Shown here: positions 8,310 to 15,189 of the stretch, in pieces
Numbering within the stretch: the first letter of the stretch is position 1
Layout of the letters: every line of letters starts with the position of its first letter
From: Candidatus Huberarchaeum crystalense
Lineage (GTDB): Archaea > Huberarchaeota > Huberarchaeia > Huberarchaeales > Huberarchaeaceae
Direction: 5' to 3'
DNA: 23,248 nt
Assembly: GCA_002789275.1 (NCBI GenBank)
Contig: PFSX01000054.1
Location: 1-23,248 of the forward strand
Notes under the pieces: generated by a model
The model's input: only the letters and a program-made list of their open reading frames with translations
What the model was told of the DNA's origin: nothing
Databases searched by the model: none
Translations under genes and position numbers: made by a program

Positions 8310-8954
8310 ATGTCTGTTCCTGAATTTATTCCAAAAATAATTATAGATTCGCGCGAATTTCATTCGCTTGTTACGCGCGAACTTGCTTTACTTGGCGCGA
8401 AAATTGAAATGAAGCCTTTAGATGTTGGTGATTATGTTGTTTCTTGCGATGTTGTTGTAGAAAGAAAAGAAATAGGAGATTTTATTTTATCTATTTTAGA
8501 CAACCGCCTGTTTGAGCAACTAGCGAATTTAAGGAAAGCAGAGTCACCAATTTTACTCATAGAGGGAACAAATTCTACACACAATCTTGGCCCAAATGCA
8601 TTTTTTGGAGCATTAGCATCTGTGGCTGTTGATTTTAAAATTCCAATATTGTGGATGAAAAATAGTAATGAAAGCGCGCGCTTTTTGTTTCAGCTTGCCA
8701 AACGCGAGCAGTTTGATTTAAAAAAAGAAGTAGTAGTCAGGTGTCAAAAGAAAATATCAACAATTCAAGATACGCAAGAGTTTTTTATCGCTGGTTTGCC
8801 TAATATAAATACTGTGTTGGCGCGTCGACTTCTTAAAAAATTTAAAACACCTAAAAAAATTGTTGTTGCTTCCAATGAAAAACTTCAAAAAGTTGAAGGG
8901 ATTGGCAAGAAAAAAGCAGAACAGATAAGAGAGGTTTTAGATAAATGCTATTAA
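8310..8954 (+). CDS. XPF/ERCC4-type structure-specific nuclease with HhH domain (nuclease half of a split Hef)
   Basis: This 214-residue protein has the XPF nuclease core: D13 in IIIDSRE, D41 in VGDYVV, and ERKEIGD (51-57), the ERKx3D catalytic motif. The C-terminal 60 residues (AGLPNINTVLARRLLKKF ... VEGIGKKKAEQIREVL) form a tandem helix-hairpin-helix domain for DNA binding and dimerisation. The family cuts 3'-flap, fork and Holliday-type structures. Euryarchaea fuse it to the Hef helicase; Crenarchaeota have a helicase-free form that works with PCNA. Here the Hef-like helicase is nearby at 5714 but separate. It follows the PP-loop gene by 15 bp, so it may share its transcript. No obvious C-terminal PCNA-binding box was seen. 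Confidence 0.88.
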   Translation: MSVPEFIPKIIIDSREFHSLVTRELALLGAKIEMKPLDVGDYVVSCDVVVERKEIGDFILSILDNRLFEQLANLRKAESPILLIEGTNSTHNLGPNAFFGALASVAVDFKIPILWMKNSNESARFLFQLAKREQFDLKKEVVVRCQKKISTIQDTQEFFIAGLPNINTVLARRLLKKFKTPKKIVVASNEKLQKVEGIGKKKAEQIREVLDKCY

Positions 8955-9007
8955 ATATGTAGAAAGTAAAACGTTTTGAAAGTTTTGATCCAATAAAAAC
9001 ATACCAT

Positions 9008-9118
9008 AACAAAATAGTTTATAATTATAATATTACCAAATTAATATATTTCCCTAACAAAATAGTTTATAATTATAATATTACCAAATTAATATATTCC
9101 CCAACAAAATAGTTTATG
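9008..9118. repeat. 48-bp tandem repeat reaching the next start codon
   Basis: A unit starting AACAAAATAGTTTATAATTA occurs at 9008 and 9056, with a truncated third copy at 9103. In the third copy AACAAAATAGTTTAT is followed by G instead of A, which creates the ATG of the gene at 9116. The duplicated segment therefore contains the gene's upstream region. Confidence 0.85.
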
Positions 9119-9709
9119 ACTAAAACAGCGTTAGACTATGTCAAAACATATTTTACTTATGCTATAATTGTATTTATTTTAATGCTTTTGATTAAGCAGA
9201 TTATCACAACATCTTTTCCAACAATATCATTTATTCCTATTGATAATACTCCAACACCAACAGCAGAAATTCAGATGCAGGAATTAAAGAAGCAAATAGC
9301 AGCCCATAAGCAGTTAACTTTTGCGCGCGCAGTTGAAAATACTATTTTTGATTTTAAGGATTATTTATTTTCTCAAGTGATGTATAGCTTAAAAATTGAA
9401 AGCAATAAACAGCTTGTGTTTTTTTACGGAAGAATTCCTGTGTGCGAAGGTGATAAAGTAGTTTATAGGGGAGCTAATTTAATATATGATTTTGATGAAA
9501 AAAAGCCAAAATACCTTGAAATTTTTAATTCTCGAGTTGAATTTGGTTGTAATATTCACTTTGCCATAGAACAAGCAGACATTATTGCTAGTGAAGTTAA
9601 ATCCAAATGCCTTGCTTTTGATCCTGAGCCGATGTGGATGTTTGTATGTGGAAATAAAACCTTTTTAGTAGATGTTAAGACCTGCCAGTTAAAACCTTCT
9701 GTTGATTAG
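9116..9709 (+). CDS. Membrane-anchored protein of unknown function
   Basis: The 197-residue product has one N-terminal membrane segment (about 10-30, TYAIIVFILMLLIKQIITT). A Pro/Thr-rich linker, a short charged helix (about 50-68) and a roughly 125-residue domain with four cysteines (IPVCEGD, FGCNI, SKCLAF, FVCGNK) follow, plus C-TCQ near the end. The domain is probably extracytoplasmic with disulfides or a metal site. No family was recognised. It occupies the position where L6/L32e would be expected upstream of L19e in a complete spc operon. Its 3' end including the stop codon is duplicated just downstream (9721). Confidence 0.7.
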   Translation: MTKTALDYVKTYFTYAIIVFILMLLIKQIITTSFPTISFIPIDNTPTPTAEIQMQELKKQIAAHKQLTFARAVENTIFDFKDYLFSQVMYSLKIESNKQLVFFYGRIPVCEGDKVVYRGANLIYDFDEKKPKYLEIFNSRVEFGCNIHFAIEQADIIASEVKSKCLAFDPEPMWMFVCGNKTFLVDVKTCQLKPSVD

Positions 9710-9772
9710 TGTATATTTAATAGATGTTAAGACCTGCCAGTTAAAATCTACTGTCTCTTAGTAAATAGATTT
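9669..9772. repeat. 52-bp direct repeat spanning the 3' end and stop codon of the 9116 gene
   Basis: TAGATGTTAAGACCTGCCAG begins at 9669 inside the gene and again at 9721 after it. Similarity continues through the stop (GATTAG versus TCTTAG) and beyond, with substitutions. The second copy is a non-coding echo of the last codons. Confidence 0.8.
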
Positions 9773-9874
9773 ATGAATAAAACTATAAAAAACAAGCTAA
9801 AATTATAAACAATATATTTTTCTATTGTGTTTCTTTATAAAATATATAAAAGTTGTTTCAAACTTTTTATATTA

Positions 9875-9882
9875 TTTTTAAC
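9875..9882 (+). promoter_or_regulatory. TATA-like box for the L19e operon
   Basis: TTTTTAAC lies 16 nt before the ATG at 9899 and is followed by TTTGTTAAAATATCTT. The same TTTTTA(A)CTTTGTTAAAA pattern precedes S5 at 10884. Confidence 0.5.
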
Positions 9883-9898
9883 TTTGTTAAAATATCTT

Positions 9899-10438
9899 AT
9901 GGCTAAATACAAAACTTTACGAAGATTAGCGAGCGACATTTTGAAAGTTGGCGAAACTAAAATAAAGTTTGACGCAGGGTATGCTGATGATTTCAAGAGT
10001 TCTGTTACGCGCGAAGATGTTAAAGCGTTAATCAAAGCAGGCGCGATTTTCAAAGTAAAGAAAGTTGTCAAAAGTAAAGAAAAACAAGCAAAAAAAAATA
10101 AAAAGCAAGGCCAAGGACGAAAAAGAGGCACTAAAAATGCAAGAACCCCACGAAAAGAACAATGGGTGAAAAAAGTGCGCGCACAACGTGACGAATTAAA
10201 AAAAGCAGTAGAAAGTCTTAAACTTACTTCAAAAACAAAGCGAAAATTTTATTCTCAAATTTCAGGAGGCAAATTTAAATCAAGAGCTGATCTGCGAAGG
10301 GGCCTTGAGTCAGAAAGAATGTCAGAAGAAAAAGACAACCTTTCTAAATCAAAAGACAAAAAAACAAGATTAGGAAGAAATCAAGATGAAAGCCAAACAA
10401 AAAGACAAAAAAATAAGGAAGAAGGAAAATTAAGATGA
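9899..10438 (+). CDS. rpl19e: 50S ribosomal protein L19e
   Basis: The 179-residue protein is a clear L19e, an archaeal/eukaryotic large-subunit protein: LRRLASDILKVG near the start, the basic GQGRKRGTKNARTPRKEQW region and the ISGGKFKSRADLRRGLE segment. The ATG at 9899 (MAKYKTLRRLA) is chosen over an upstream in-frame ATG at 9827 because it matches the family start and has a TATA-like box 16 nt upstream. The last ~35 residues are a lysine/glutamate-rich extension. Its stop overlaps the L18 start by four bases (ATGA). Confidence 0.95.
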   Translation: MAKYKTLRRLASDILKVGETKIKFDAGYADDFKSSVTREDVKALIKAGAIFKVKKVVKSKEKQAKKNKKQGQGRKRGTKNARTPRKEQWVKKVRAQRDELKKAVESLKLTSKTKRKFYSQISGGKFKSRADLRRGLESERMSEEKDNLSKSKDKKTRLGRNQDESQTKRQKNKEEGKLR

Positions 10439-10863
10439 AAGCAAGGCAAATTTACAAAAGACGGCGCAAAGGCAAGACATATTATCAAAAGCGAATAAAA
10501 CTTTTGCTTTCAAGATTGCCAAGATTAGTTGTTAGATTTACAAACAAACACATTATTTGCCAAATAGTTGAATATAAAGAAAAAGGAGATCTTGTAAAAG
10601 CAACTTGTTTTGATAATAAAAATCAAGAGGGCTGCCAAAAAGCAGGTGTAAAAATTGGAGAAAAGGCAAAAGAGCTTGGAATTAAAAAAATGATTTTGGA
10701 TTTAGGGCTTGGGAAAAATAAAGCAAGAGTTGTAGCGTGCGCGCGCGGTGTTTTAAGCACAGATGTTGATTTGCCATTTTCATTTGATGAAAGTAAAAAA
10801 GAAGATAAAGATAAAACTAAAAAAAATGAAGAAAAACCAAAAGTAAAGAAAGAGCAGAATTAG
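10435..10863 (+). CDS. rpl18: 50S ribosomal protein L18
   Basis: The 142-residue protein is archaeal L18 (uL18), which binds 5S rRNA: RRRKGKTYYQKRIKLL at the N-terminus, RLVVRFTNKHIICQIVEY, and the GLGKNKARVVACARGVLSTD segment. A Lys/Glu-rich tail (about 115-142) replaces part of the usual C-terminus. It overlaps L19e by four bases, with a purine-rich GAAGAAGGAAAA stretch upstream as a possible ribosome-binding site. Notably, the gene for its partner 5S rRNA lies about 1.8 kb downstream. Confidence 0.95.
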   Translation: MKARQIYKRRRKGKTYYQKRIKLLLSRLPRLVVRFTNKHIICQIVEYKEKGDLVKATCFDNKNQEGCQKAGVKIGEKAKELGIKKMILDLGLGKNKARVVACARGVLSTDVDLPFSFDESKKEDKDKTKKNEEKPKVKKEQN

Positions 10864-10883
10864 TTGGCATGGTAGAGCGCGCC

Positions 10884-10890
10884 TTTTTAC
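10884..10890 (+). promoter_or_regulatory. TATA-like box for S5
   Basis: TTTTTAC, preceded by GCGCGCC, lies 15 nt before the ATG at 10906 and is followed by TTTGTTAAAAAATAT. S5 probably has its own promoter inside the ribosomal block. Confidence 0.45.
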
Positions 10891-10905
10891 TTTGTTAAAA
10901 AATAT

Positions 10906-11823
10906 ATGGTTGATTTAGACAATAAAAATAACAGAGGAACAAAAGAAAAAGAGAGCGGTGTTGAAGCAGAGAAATTATCTGATTCAAAAATATCAACAAT
11001 ATCTCTGCCTAAAAATCAAGAAAACCAAACCCCTGATAGTGTTTTTGTTAAAAAAGCTGCTGAAAATATAGCAGAACCTGAAAAACAAGATAATATAGCA
11101 GAACCTGAAAAACAAAAAAGCAAGTGGGGACTAAAGAGAAATGCAAGAAATTTTTCAAGTAATCGCCGCGAACCAGAACAAAGCGCGCCAATTGTTGTTA
11201 AAACGCGCCTCGGAAAGCAAGCAATAGAAGGAAAAATAACAGAAGAGCAACTGCTTGAAAAAAGAAAGCAAATTTTAGAAACTGCAATAGTTGATAAAGT
11301 TTTTCCTGAATTGGAACACCAATATATTGAACTTGGCTATATTATTGGAAAAGGAGGAGCAGGTGTTAGAGGAATATTTTTGAACACACAGCGAAAGCAT
11401 AAGAGCGGAAACAGAACCTCATCTAAAACTTTGTGTGTGGTTGGAAATAAAAAAGGAGTTATAGGTTATGGTTATGCAAGTGGCGGGGCAGATAAGATGC
11501 GTGCAAAAGACAAGAGTTTAACTGTTGCAAAAAAAAGCATTTTTAAATTTAATAGAGGAAGCGGTTCTTGGGAAACCAGCGATGCAAAAGAAGAACATAG
11601 CTTGCCATTTAAAGTTGAAGGCAAAGTCGGCGCAGTCAGAGTTATTTTGATTCCTGCTCCAAAAGGTACAGGTATTGTTGCGTCAAAAGAATTGAAAAAA
11701 GTTATTCAATTAGCAGGTATTGAAGATGTTTATTGTAATGTGCGTGGGTCCTTGAAAAACAGATTGGGTGCAACAAAAGCACTAATTAAGGCCTTGGACA
11801 AAACAACAAGGATGCGGGGCTAA
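10906..11823 (+). CDS. rps5: 30S ribosomal protein S5 with long N-terminal extension
   Basis: The 305-residue protein contains a full archaeal S5 (uS5) from about residue 105: VFPELEHQYIELGYIIGKGG, KTLCVVGNKKGVIGYGYASG, and the C-terminal VILIPAPKGTGIVAS ... LIKALDKTT. Archaeal S5 is usually near 210-220 residues, so roughly 90 N-terminal residues are extra. That extension is charged and low-complexity and contains NIAEPEKQ twice (54-61 and 63-70), from a 27-bp in-frame duplication. A TATA-like box lies 15 nt upstream. L30 follows after one base. Confidence 0.95.
   Translation: MVDLDNKNNRGTKEKESGVEAEKLSDSKISTISLPKNQENQTPDSVFVKKAAENIAEPEKQDNIAEPEKQKSKWGLKRNARNFSSNRREPEQSAPIVVKTRLGKQAIEGKITEEQLLEKRKQILETAIVDKVFPELEHQYIELGYIIGKGGAGVRGIFLNTQRKHKSGNRTSSKTLCVVGNKKGVIGYGYASGGADKMRAKDKSLTVAKKSIFKFNRGSGSWETSDAKEEHSLPFKVEGKVGAVRVILIPAPKGTGIVASKELKKVIQLAGIEDVYCNVRGSLKNRLGATKALIKALDKTTRMRG
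11065..11118. repeat. 27-bp in-frame duplication inside S5
   Basis: AATATAGCAGAACCTGAAAA and the following bases occur at 11065 and again at 11092, encoding NIAEPEKQ twice in the N-terminal extension of S5. Confidence 0.85.
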
Positions 11824-11824
11824 A

Positions 11825-12382
11825 ATGTTAAAAAAACTCGCAAAAAACACAAAGTTTGTGGCAAAAAAACCAATAAGCATTATAACCAACATCAAAACAC
11901 CAGAAACAGCAAAATTGTTGTTTGTCTACCGCATCAGAGGAACAGTTAGTGTGAGGGATACTATTCGAGAGACAATGAGGGTGCTTAATCTTCAATATTC
12001 TCATCGCGCAACTCTTTTGCCAAATACAAAGCAAACCCGGGGTTTTTTAAAGAAAATTAAGGATTTTATAACATATGGGGCATTATCTAAGGAAGCAGTA
12101 AAACTACTACTTGAAAAAAGGGCGCGCATTCTTGGAGACAAATTGCTTACAGAAGAATATTTATCTAAAAACACAAAATACAAAACATTTGACAAACTCG
12201 CAGACGCACTATTTAAAGGAGAACTTTTGTACAAGAATATTCCAAATATTAAGAACTATTTTAAACTACCTCCTGCTAAAGGCGGATTTGGACGAAAAGG
12301 TGTTAAAAAAACATATCCTATTGGTGGCGCGCTCGGAGACCGTGGGGTTAAAATTGATGAATTTATTAAAAGAGTTGTATAA
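11825..12382 (+). CDS. rpl30: 50S ribosomal protein L30
   Basis: The 185-residue protein is archaeal L30 (uL30): LLFVYRIRGTVSVRDTIRET, MRVLNLQYSHRATLLP, and the C-terminal KLPPAKGGFGRKGVKKTYPI followed by GGALGDRGVKIDEFI. It is somewhat longer than the usual ~155 residues because of an N-terminal extension of about 25. It starts one base after the S5 stop, with GGGGC just upstream. In most archaea L15 and SecY follow; here the operon ends and a 5S rRNA lies downstream. Confidence 0.95.
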   Translation: MLKKLAKNTKFVAKKPISIITNIKTPETAKLLFVYRIRGTVSVRDTIRETMRVLNLQYSHRATLLPNTKQTRGFLKKIKDFITYGALSKEAVKLLLEKRARILGDKLLTEEYLSKNTKYKTFDKLADALFKGELLYKNIPNIKNYFKLPPAKGGFGRKGVKKTYPIGGALGDRGVKIDEFIKRVV

Positions 12383-12551
12383 GTTTGTAAGCATATTTTA
12401 CTATAGATTTTGTTAATTTTTCAATATATTGGTTGTTTGGATTAAGATATGTAAAATCTACTTTGATATTGTAAGGTAAGGATATATTCTTCTTTGAATT
12501 TTTATTGCGTTTAATATTGTATTTAAGAATGTTGTCAAGGAAGTTAAACAT
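12366..12551 (-). CDS. Possible small protein (uncertain)
   Basis: A 61-residue open frame, MFNFLDNILKYNIKRNKNSK and on, with a plausible mixed composition (VDFTYLNPNNQYIEKL). It starts after AACGAATATT, similar to the block before other starts here, and overlaps the last 17 bp of L30 tail to tail. Length alone is weak evidence in AT-rich DNA. No family recognised. Confidence 0.3.
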   Translation of the reverse strand: MFNFLDNILKYNIKRNKNSKKNISLPYNIKVDFTYLNPNNQYIEKLTKSIVKYAYKLIQLF

Positions 12552-12589
12552 AATATTCGTTAGATAGTAATACTTCTAATTAAAGACAA

Positions 12590-12637
12590 ATAAACTTTTG
12601 CTAAATAAGTTAAAAATAGATAAACTTTTGCTAAATA
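12590..12637. repeat. 30-bp tandem repeat in the 5S rRNA promoter
   Basis: TAAACTTTTGCTAAATA occurs at 12591 and 12621, separated by a 13-bp linker so that the period is 30 bp. The second copy ends in TATTATG just before the 5S rRNA, so the duplication covers the promoter. Confidence 0.8.
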
Positions 12638-12641
12638 TATT

Positions 12642-12758
12642 ATGTTAACGACCATAGCATAGAGGAAACACCTGGTCCCATTCTGAACCCAGAAGTTAAG
12701 CTCTGCGCGCGCGTATTTGTACTGCCTACGGGTGGGAAGATTTGCGTGTTGTTAACAT
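12642..12758 (+). rRNA. rrf: 5S ribosomal RNA
   Basis: The sequence folds as 5S rRNA. The ends ATGTTAAC and GTTAACAT form the terminal helix. The conserved ACACCTGGTCCCATTCTGAA and CCCAGAAGTTAAGCTCT segments (helix II/III and loop C) and the GTACTGCC ... GGTGGGAAGA helix IV region are present. Length is about 117 nt. A GCGCGCGCG run lies at 12705. It stands alone, with no 16S or 23S in the window, directly downstream of the ribosomal protein block. End positions are approximate by a few bases. Confidence 0.92.
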
Positions 12759-12778
12759 ATTTTTGTTTTTGATTCTTA
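12758..12778 (+). terminator. T-rich terminator after 5S rRNA
   Basis: TATTTTTGTTTTTG follows the terminal helix directly, as expected for archaeal T-tract termination. Confidence 0.45.
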
Positions 12779-12867
12779 TTTTTCTACAAAATATTATTGC
12801 TAAAAAATTTAGTGTTAGTATTATTCAAAAACAAAATAAACTAACACAATATGTTTTTTGTCAAAAA

Positions 12868-12984
12868 TTACACCCAAAATCCTTTAAATTGTTTCCTTTT
12901 TAAACTATATGTTTAAATATATTATTACACACAAAATCTTTTAAATTGTTTCCTTTTTAAACTATGTGGTTTAAATATATTATG
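12868..12984. repeat. 57-bp tandem duplication of the PCNA promoter
   Basis: A unit starting TTACAC and containing TTTAAATTGTTTCCTTTTTA occurs at 12868 and 12925. The second copy ends ATATATTATGG with the PCNA start codon, while the first ends ATATATTATTA at the matching place. One base is inserted in the second copy. Confidence 0.85.
12954..12962 (+). promoter_or_regulatory. TATA-like box for PCNA
   Basis: TTTTTAAAC lies 19 nt before the ATG at 12982. An older duplicated copy of the same box lies 57 bp upstream. The spacing implies a leaderless transcript. Confidence 0.5.
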
Positions 12985-13719
12985 GTAAAACTTGTTTTGC
13001 AAAATGTTAGCACTTTACGCGGAATTGTAGGAGTTTTGAATGATATTTTAAAAGAGGCAAAATTCAAGATGACCAATGATGGTGTTCATATGTCTGCCAC
13101 TGACCCTGCGAAAATTATAATGATTGTGCTTGATATTCCCCGAACTGGCTTTGACGAATATATTTGTGAAAAAGAAGTAGAATTAGGGGTTAGTATTGAA
13201 GAATTTTACAATGTGCTGAAGCGCGCAAATAAAGGTGAAACAGTGCAAATTGAAAATATTGACAATAAACTTAAAATTATAACTACAGGTAAAGTTACGC
13301 GCGAATTTGTGCTTCCTTTGATTGAATCAATTGAAGATGCTCCGAAAATAACAACAGGAGAATTTTCAGCAAAAATAGTTGCAGAAACAGACATTATTGT
13401 TACTGCTATTGATGATGCTTCAATTATTTCTGATGAGTTGGTTTTTAAAGCCACACAGGGGAATTTTGAAGTTGCTGCAAAAAGCGAATTTCACTCAACA
13501 AATCTCAATCTAATCAAAGACAAATTAATTGATCTAAATGTTAAAGAGAGCGCGCAATCTACTTTCTCTATTGACTATTTGCGCAGAATTTTTGCCACTT
13601 CAAAACTCGCGCCAGTCGCAGAACTTAATATTAGCACTAACCATATAGGTAAATTTTCGTTTAGCGCGACAGATATGTTTAGAATGTATTTCCTGCTTGC
13701 TCCAAGAACAACAGATTAA
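12982..13719 (+). CDS. pcn: PCNA sliding clamp
   Basis: The 245-residue protein is archaeal PCNA, the trimeric DNA clamp that tethers polymerase, ligase, FEN1 and XPF-type nucleases. Recognisable parts are FKMTNDGVHMSATDPAKI (loop with the family DG-hxxxxxD pattern), the interdomain region after about residue 120, and the C-terminal FSATDMFRMYFLLAPRTTD. The ATG at 12982 (MVKLVLQNV) is chosen over 12964 (MWFKYIM) because the upstream residues are encoded by promoter sequence. A duplicated promoter precedes it. It may serve as partner for the separate XPF nuclease at 8310. Confidence 0.93.
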   Translation: MVKLVLQNVSTLRGIVGVLNDILKEAKFKMTNDGVHMSATDPAKIIMIVLDIPRTGFDEYICEKEVELGVSIEEFYNVLKRANKGETVQIENIDNKLKIITTGKVTREFVLPLIESIEDAPKITTGEFSAKIVAETDIIVTAIDDASIISDELVFKATQGNFEVAAKSEFHSTNLNLIKDKLIDLNVKESAQSTFSIDYLRRIFATSKLAPVAELNISTNHIGKFSFSATDMFRMYFLLAPRTTD

Positions 13720-13763
13720 ATTAATTGAAAATATTAAAAATAAAAATTCTCTGATTTTAATAA

Positions 13764-13831
13764 GGTTTGGTTAGTATCACTCATAAACCATGCTTTTAAT
13801 AGGATTTTGAAGATAAAAATGGCTTAATAAT
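13764..13831. repeat. ~70-bp dispersed element, copy 2 (possible small RNA)
   Basis: Near-identical to 320-389 in the same orientation. In this copy GGTTT can pair with AAACC around a 16-nt loop, and CCAT with ATGG around the conserved core, but these pairs are not preserved in copy 1. It lies 56 bp before L21e. Confidence 0.55.
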
Positions 13832-13886
13832 ATAAACTTTTTCCTAAAACAATATATAAAATATATAAATATATGCTAAATAACAT

Positions 13887-14222
13887 ATGCCGAGGAGATC
13901 AGGAGGTTTAAGATCAGGTACGCGCTATAAATTGCGAATTAAAAGCAGAGATAAAGGAGCACATAATATTGCAAAACAATTGCAAGATTTTAAAAAAGAG
14001 GATATTGTTATGATTAGAACAATTGCAAATTGTCATTCTGGAATGCCAAATTCTCGCTTTTTGGGCAAGCAAGGGAAAATTGTTGGTAAAAAAGGTAGAT
14101 GTTATGCTGTTTCGGTTTTAGATGGTAGCAAGGCAAAAATAGTAGTTGCACATCCAGTACATCTTCAAAAGCTTGGCGGACTAGCAGTACAAATAAGTAA
14201 AACTAATGAGGGAGTAGTATAA
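13887..14222 (+). CDS. rpl21e: 50S ribosomal protein L21e
   Basis: The 111-residue protein is L21e (eL21): MPRRSGGLRSGTRYKL, a KGAHNIAKQLQDFKKEDIV-like central part, and GKQGKIVGKKGRCYAVSV. Length is close to the family norm of about 95-105 plus a short tail. It heads the conserved archaeal group L21e-rpoF-DUF655. A TATA-like TATATAAATATAT lies upstream, after the dispersed element. Confidence 0.95.
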   Translation: MPRRSGGLRSGTRYKLRIKSRDKGAHNIAKQLQDFKKEDIVMIRTIANCHSGMPNSRFLGKQGKIVGKKGRCYAVSVLDGSKAKIVVAHPVHLQKLGGLAVQISKTNEGVV

Positions 14223-14252
14223 ATGGTGAAAATTAGTAGGAGTATGATTTAA
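14223..14252 (+). other. 9-codon bridging mini-ORF between L21e and Rpo4
   Basis: ATG directly abuts the L21e stop. The frame MVKISRSMI ends in TAA whose last base is the first base of the Rpo4 ATG. AGTAGGAGT inside it may act as the ribosome-binding site for Rpo4. It could allow re-initiation; it may also be chance. Confidence 0.35.
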
Positions 14253-14575
14253 TGGGAGATATTCTTGAAATAAAAAACATTACAGTTGCTGAAGCAAAAG
14301 AAATTATAAATACTCAATTGAAAGATAAAAAAGATTTGTCGCTTGCTGAGGGAAAAATTAAGGATTTTTTTAACAAAACAACAACACCTTCTGTTGAAAA
14401 AGTTAGGGTGCAGGCAAAAGAACTTGACTCTTTAGGTTTGCCTTTTGAGTTGGTTGTTCAACTTTTAGACATGCAACCGCAAGACACAGATGATTTGCGT
14501 TTAGCATTTTCAAAGCAGCTTGTTGATTATGATTCATCAATGCAAACAAAGATACTTAAAGTATTTAGGGCGTGA
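14252..14575 (+). CDS. rpoF: DNA-directed RNA polymerase subunit Rpo4 (RpoF)
   Basis: The 107-residue protein fits archaeal Rpo4/RpoF, which with Rpo7 forms the stalk of RNA polymerase. The N-terminus (ILEIKNITVAEAKEIINTQL) and the C-terminal helical HRDC-like part (VVQLLDMQPQDTDDLRLAFS) are typical. The gene order L21e-Rpo4-DUF655 is conserved in archaea and supports the call. It overlaps DUF655 by a few bases. Confidence 0.88.
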   Translation: MGDILEIKNITVAEAKEIINTQLKDKKDLSLAEGKIKDFFNKTTTPSVEKVRVQAKELDSLGLPFELVVQLLDMQPQDTDDLRLAFSKQLVDYDSSMQTKILKVFRA

Positions 14576-15141
14576 AAATGATTGAAGGAAAGGACGAAAT
14601 TGGTTATGTACTTGATTTTTTTATGCCAACAGATAGAAAGTCATTTAGATCAAAACACACTTCATTAGTTCAAATAATAGGAAACAAGACCTTTTATTTG
14701 CTAGAATGCGTGCCACGGCTTGGTGCTACTTTTATACCTGGCGAGAAAATATATATTGGAGACCAGAAGCGAGATAAAATTCAATATATTGCAGGAACTG
14801 TATTTCCGTCAAGCATGACACGGAGCGCGCGCCTAAATTTGCTTGATGTTTGCAAAAAAATTGTTGCAGATAATGAGCAGAAATTTATTAAATTTATTAA
14901 TATTGCTCCTCCAATTTCAGCACAGCACCACAGTTTAGGAATGCTTCATGGAATAGGGCCACACAATTTGAGAGATATTTTGGAAGAGCGCGCAAAAAAG
15001 CCTTTTGAGAGTTATGATGATTTTAAAGTACGTACTGATATAAATATTAAACCAATACTTGCAGAACGATTAAAGCGCGAGATAGAGGGAAATGAAATTG
15101 TTTGTTTATTTGTTACGCGCAGAACACCAGAAGAAAGGTAG
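14572..15141 (+). CDS. DUF655 family protein (HhH-containing, nucleic-acid binding)
   Basis: The 187-189-residue product matches the archaeal DUF655 family, which sits beside rpoF and often ksgA. Seen here are YVLDFF near the start, an OB-like region around YLLECVPRLGATFIPGEKIY and a helix-hairpin-helix (LGMLHGIGPHNLRDILEER) in the C-terminal half. The start may be GTG at 14572, overlapping the Rpo4 stop (GTGA), or ATG at 14578. Its function is unproven; an RNA-related role is inferred from neighbours. Confidence 0.88.
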   Translation: MKMIEGKDEIGYVLDFFMPTDRKSFRSKHTSLVQIIGNKTFYLLECVPRLGATFIPGEKIYIGDQKRDKIQYIAGTVFPSSMTRSARLNLLDVCKKIVADNEQKFIKFINIAPPISAQHHSLGMLHGIGPHNLRDILEERAKKPFESYDDFKVRTDINIKPILAERLKREIEGNEIVCLFVTRRTPEER

Positions 15142-15189
15142 TTGCGATTTTGTTTAAGATTGTATTTTAGAAAAAATTTTAAAAACTTT

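Noticed and set aside
9827..9898. Upstream L19e start
   Set aside because: Would add 24 hydrophobic residues unlike L19e; the TATA-like box lies inside this stretch.
12964..12981. Upstream PCNA start (MWFKYI...)
   Set aside because: These codons are the AT-rich promoter block; the family start is MVKLVLQNV at 12982.
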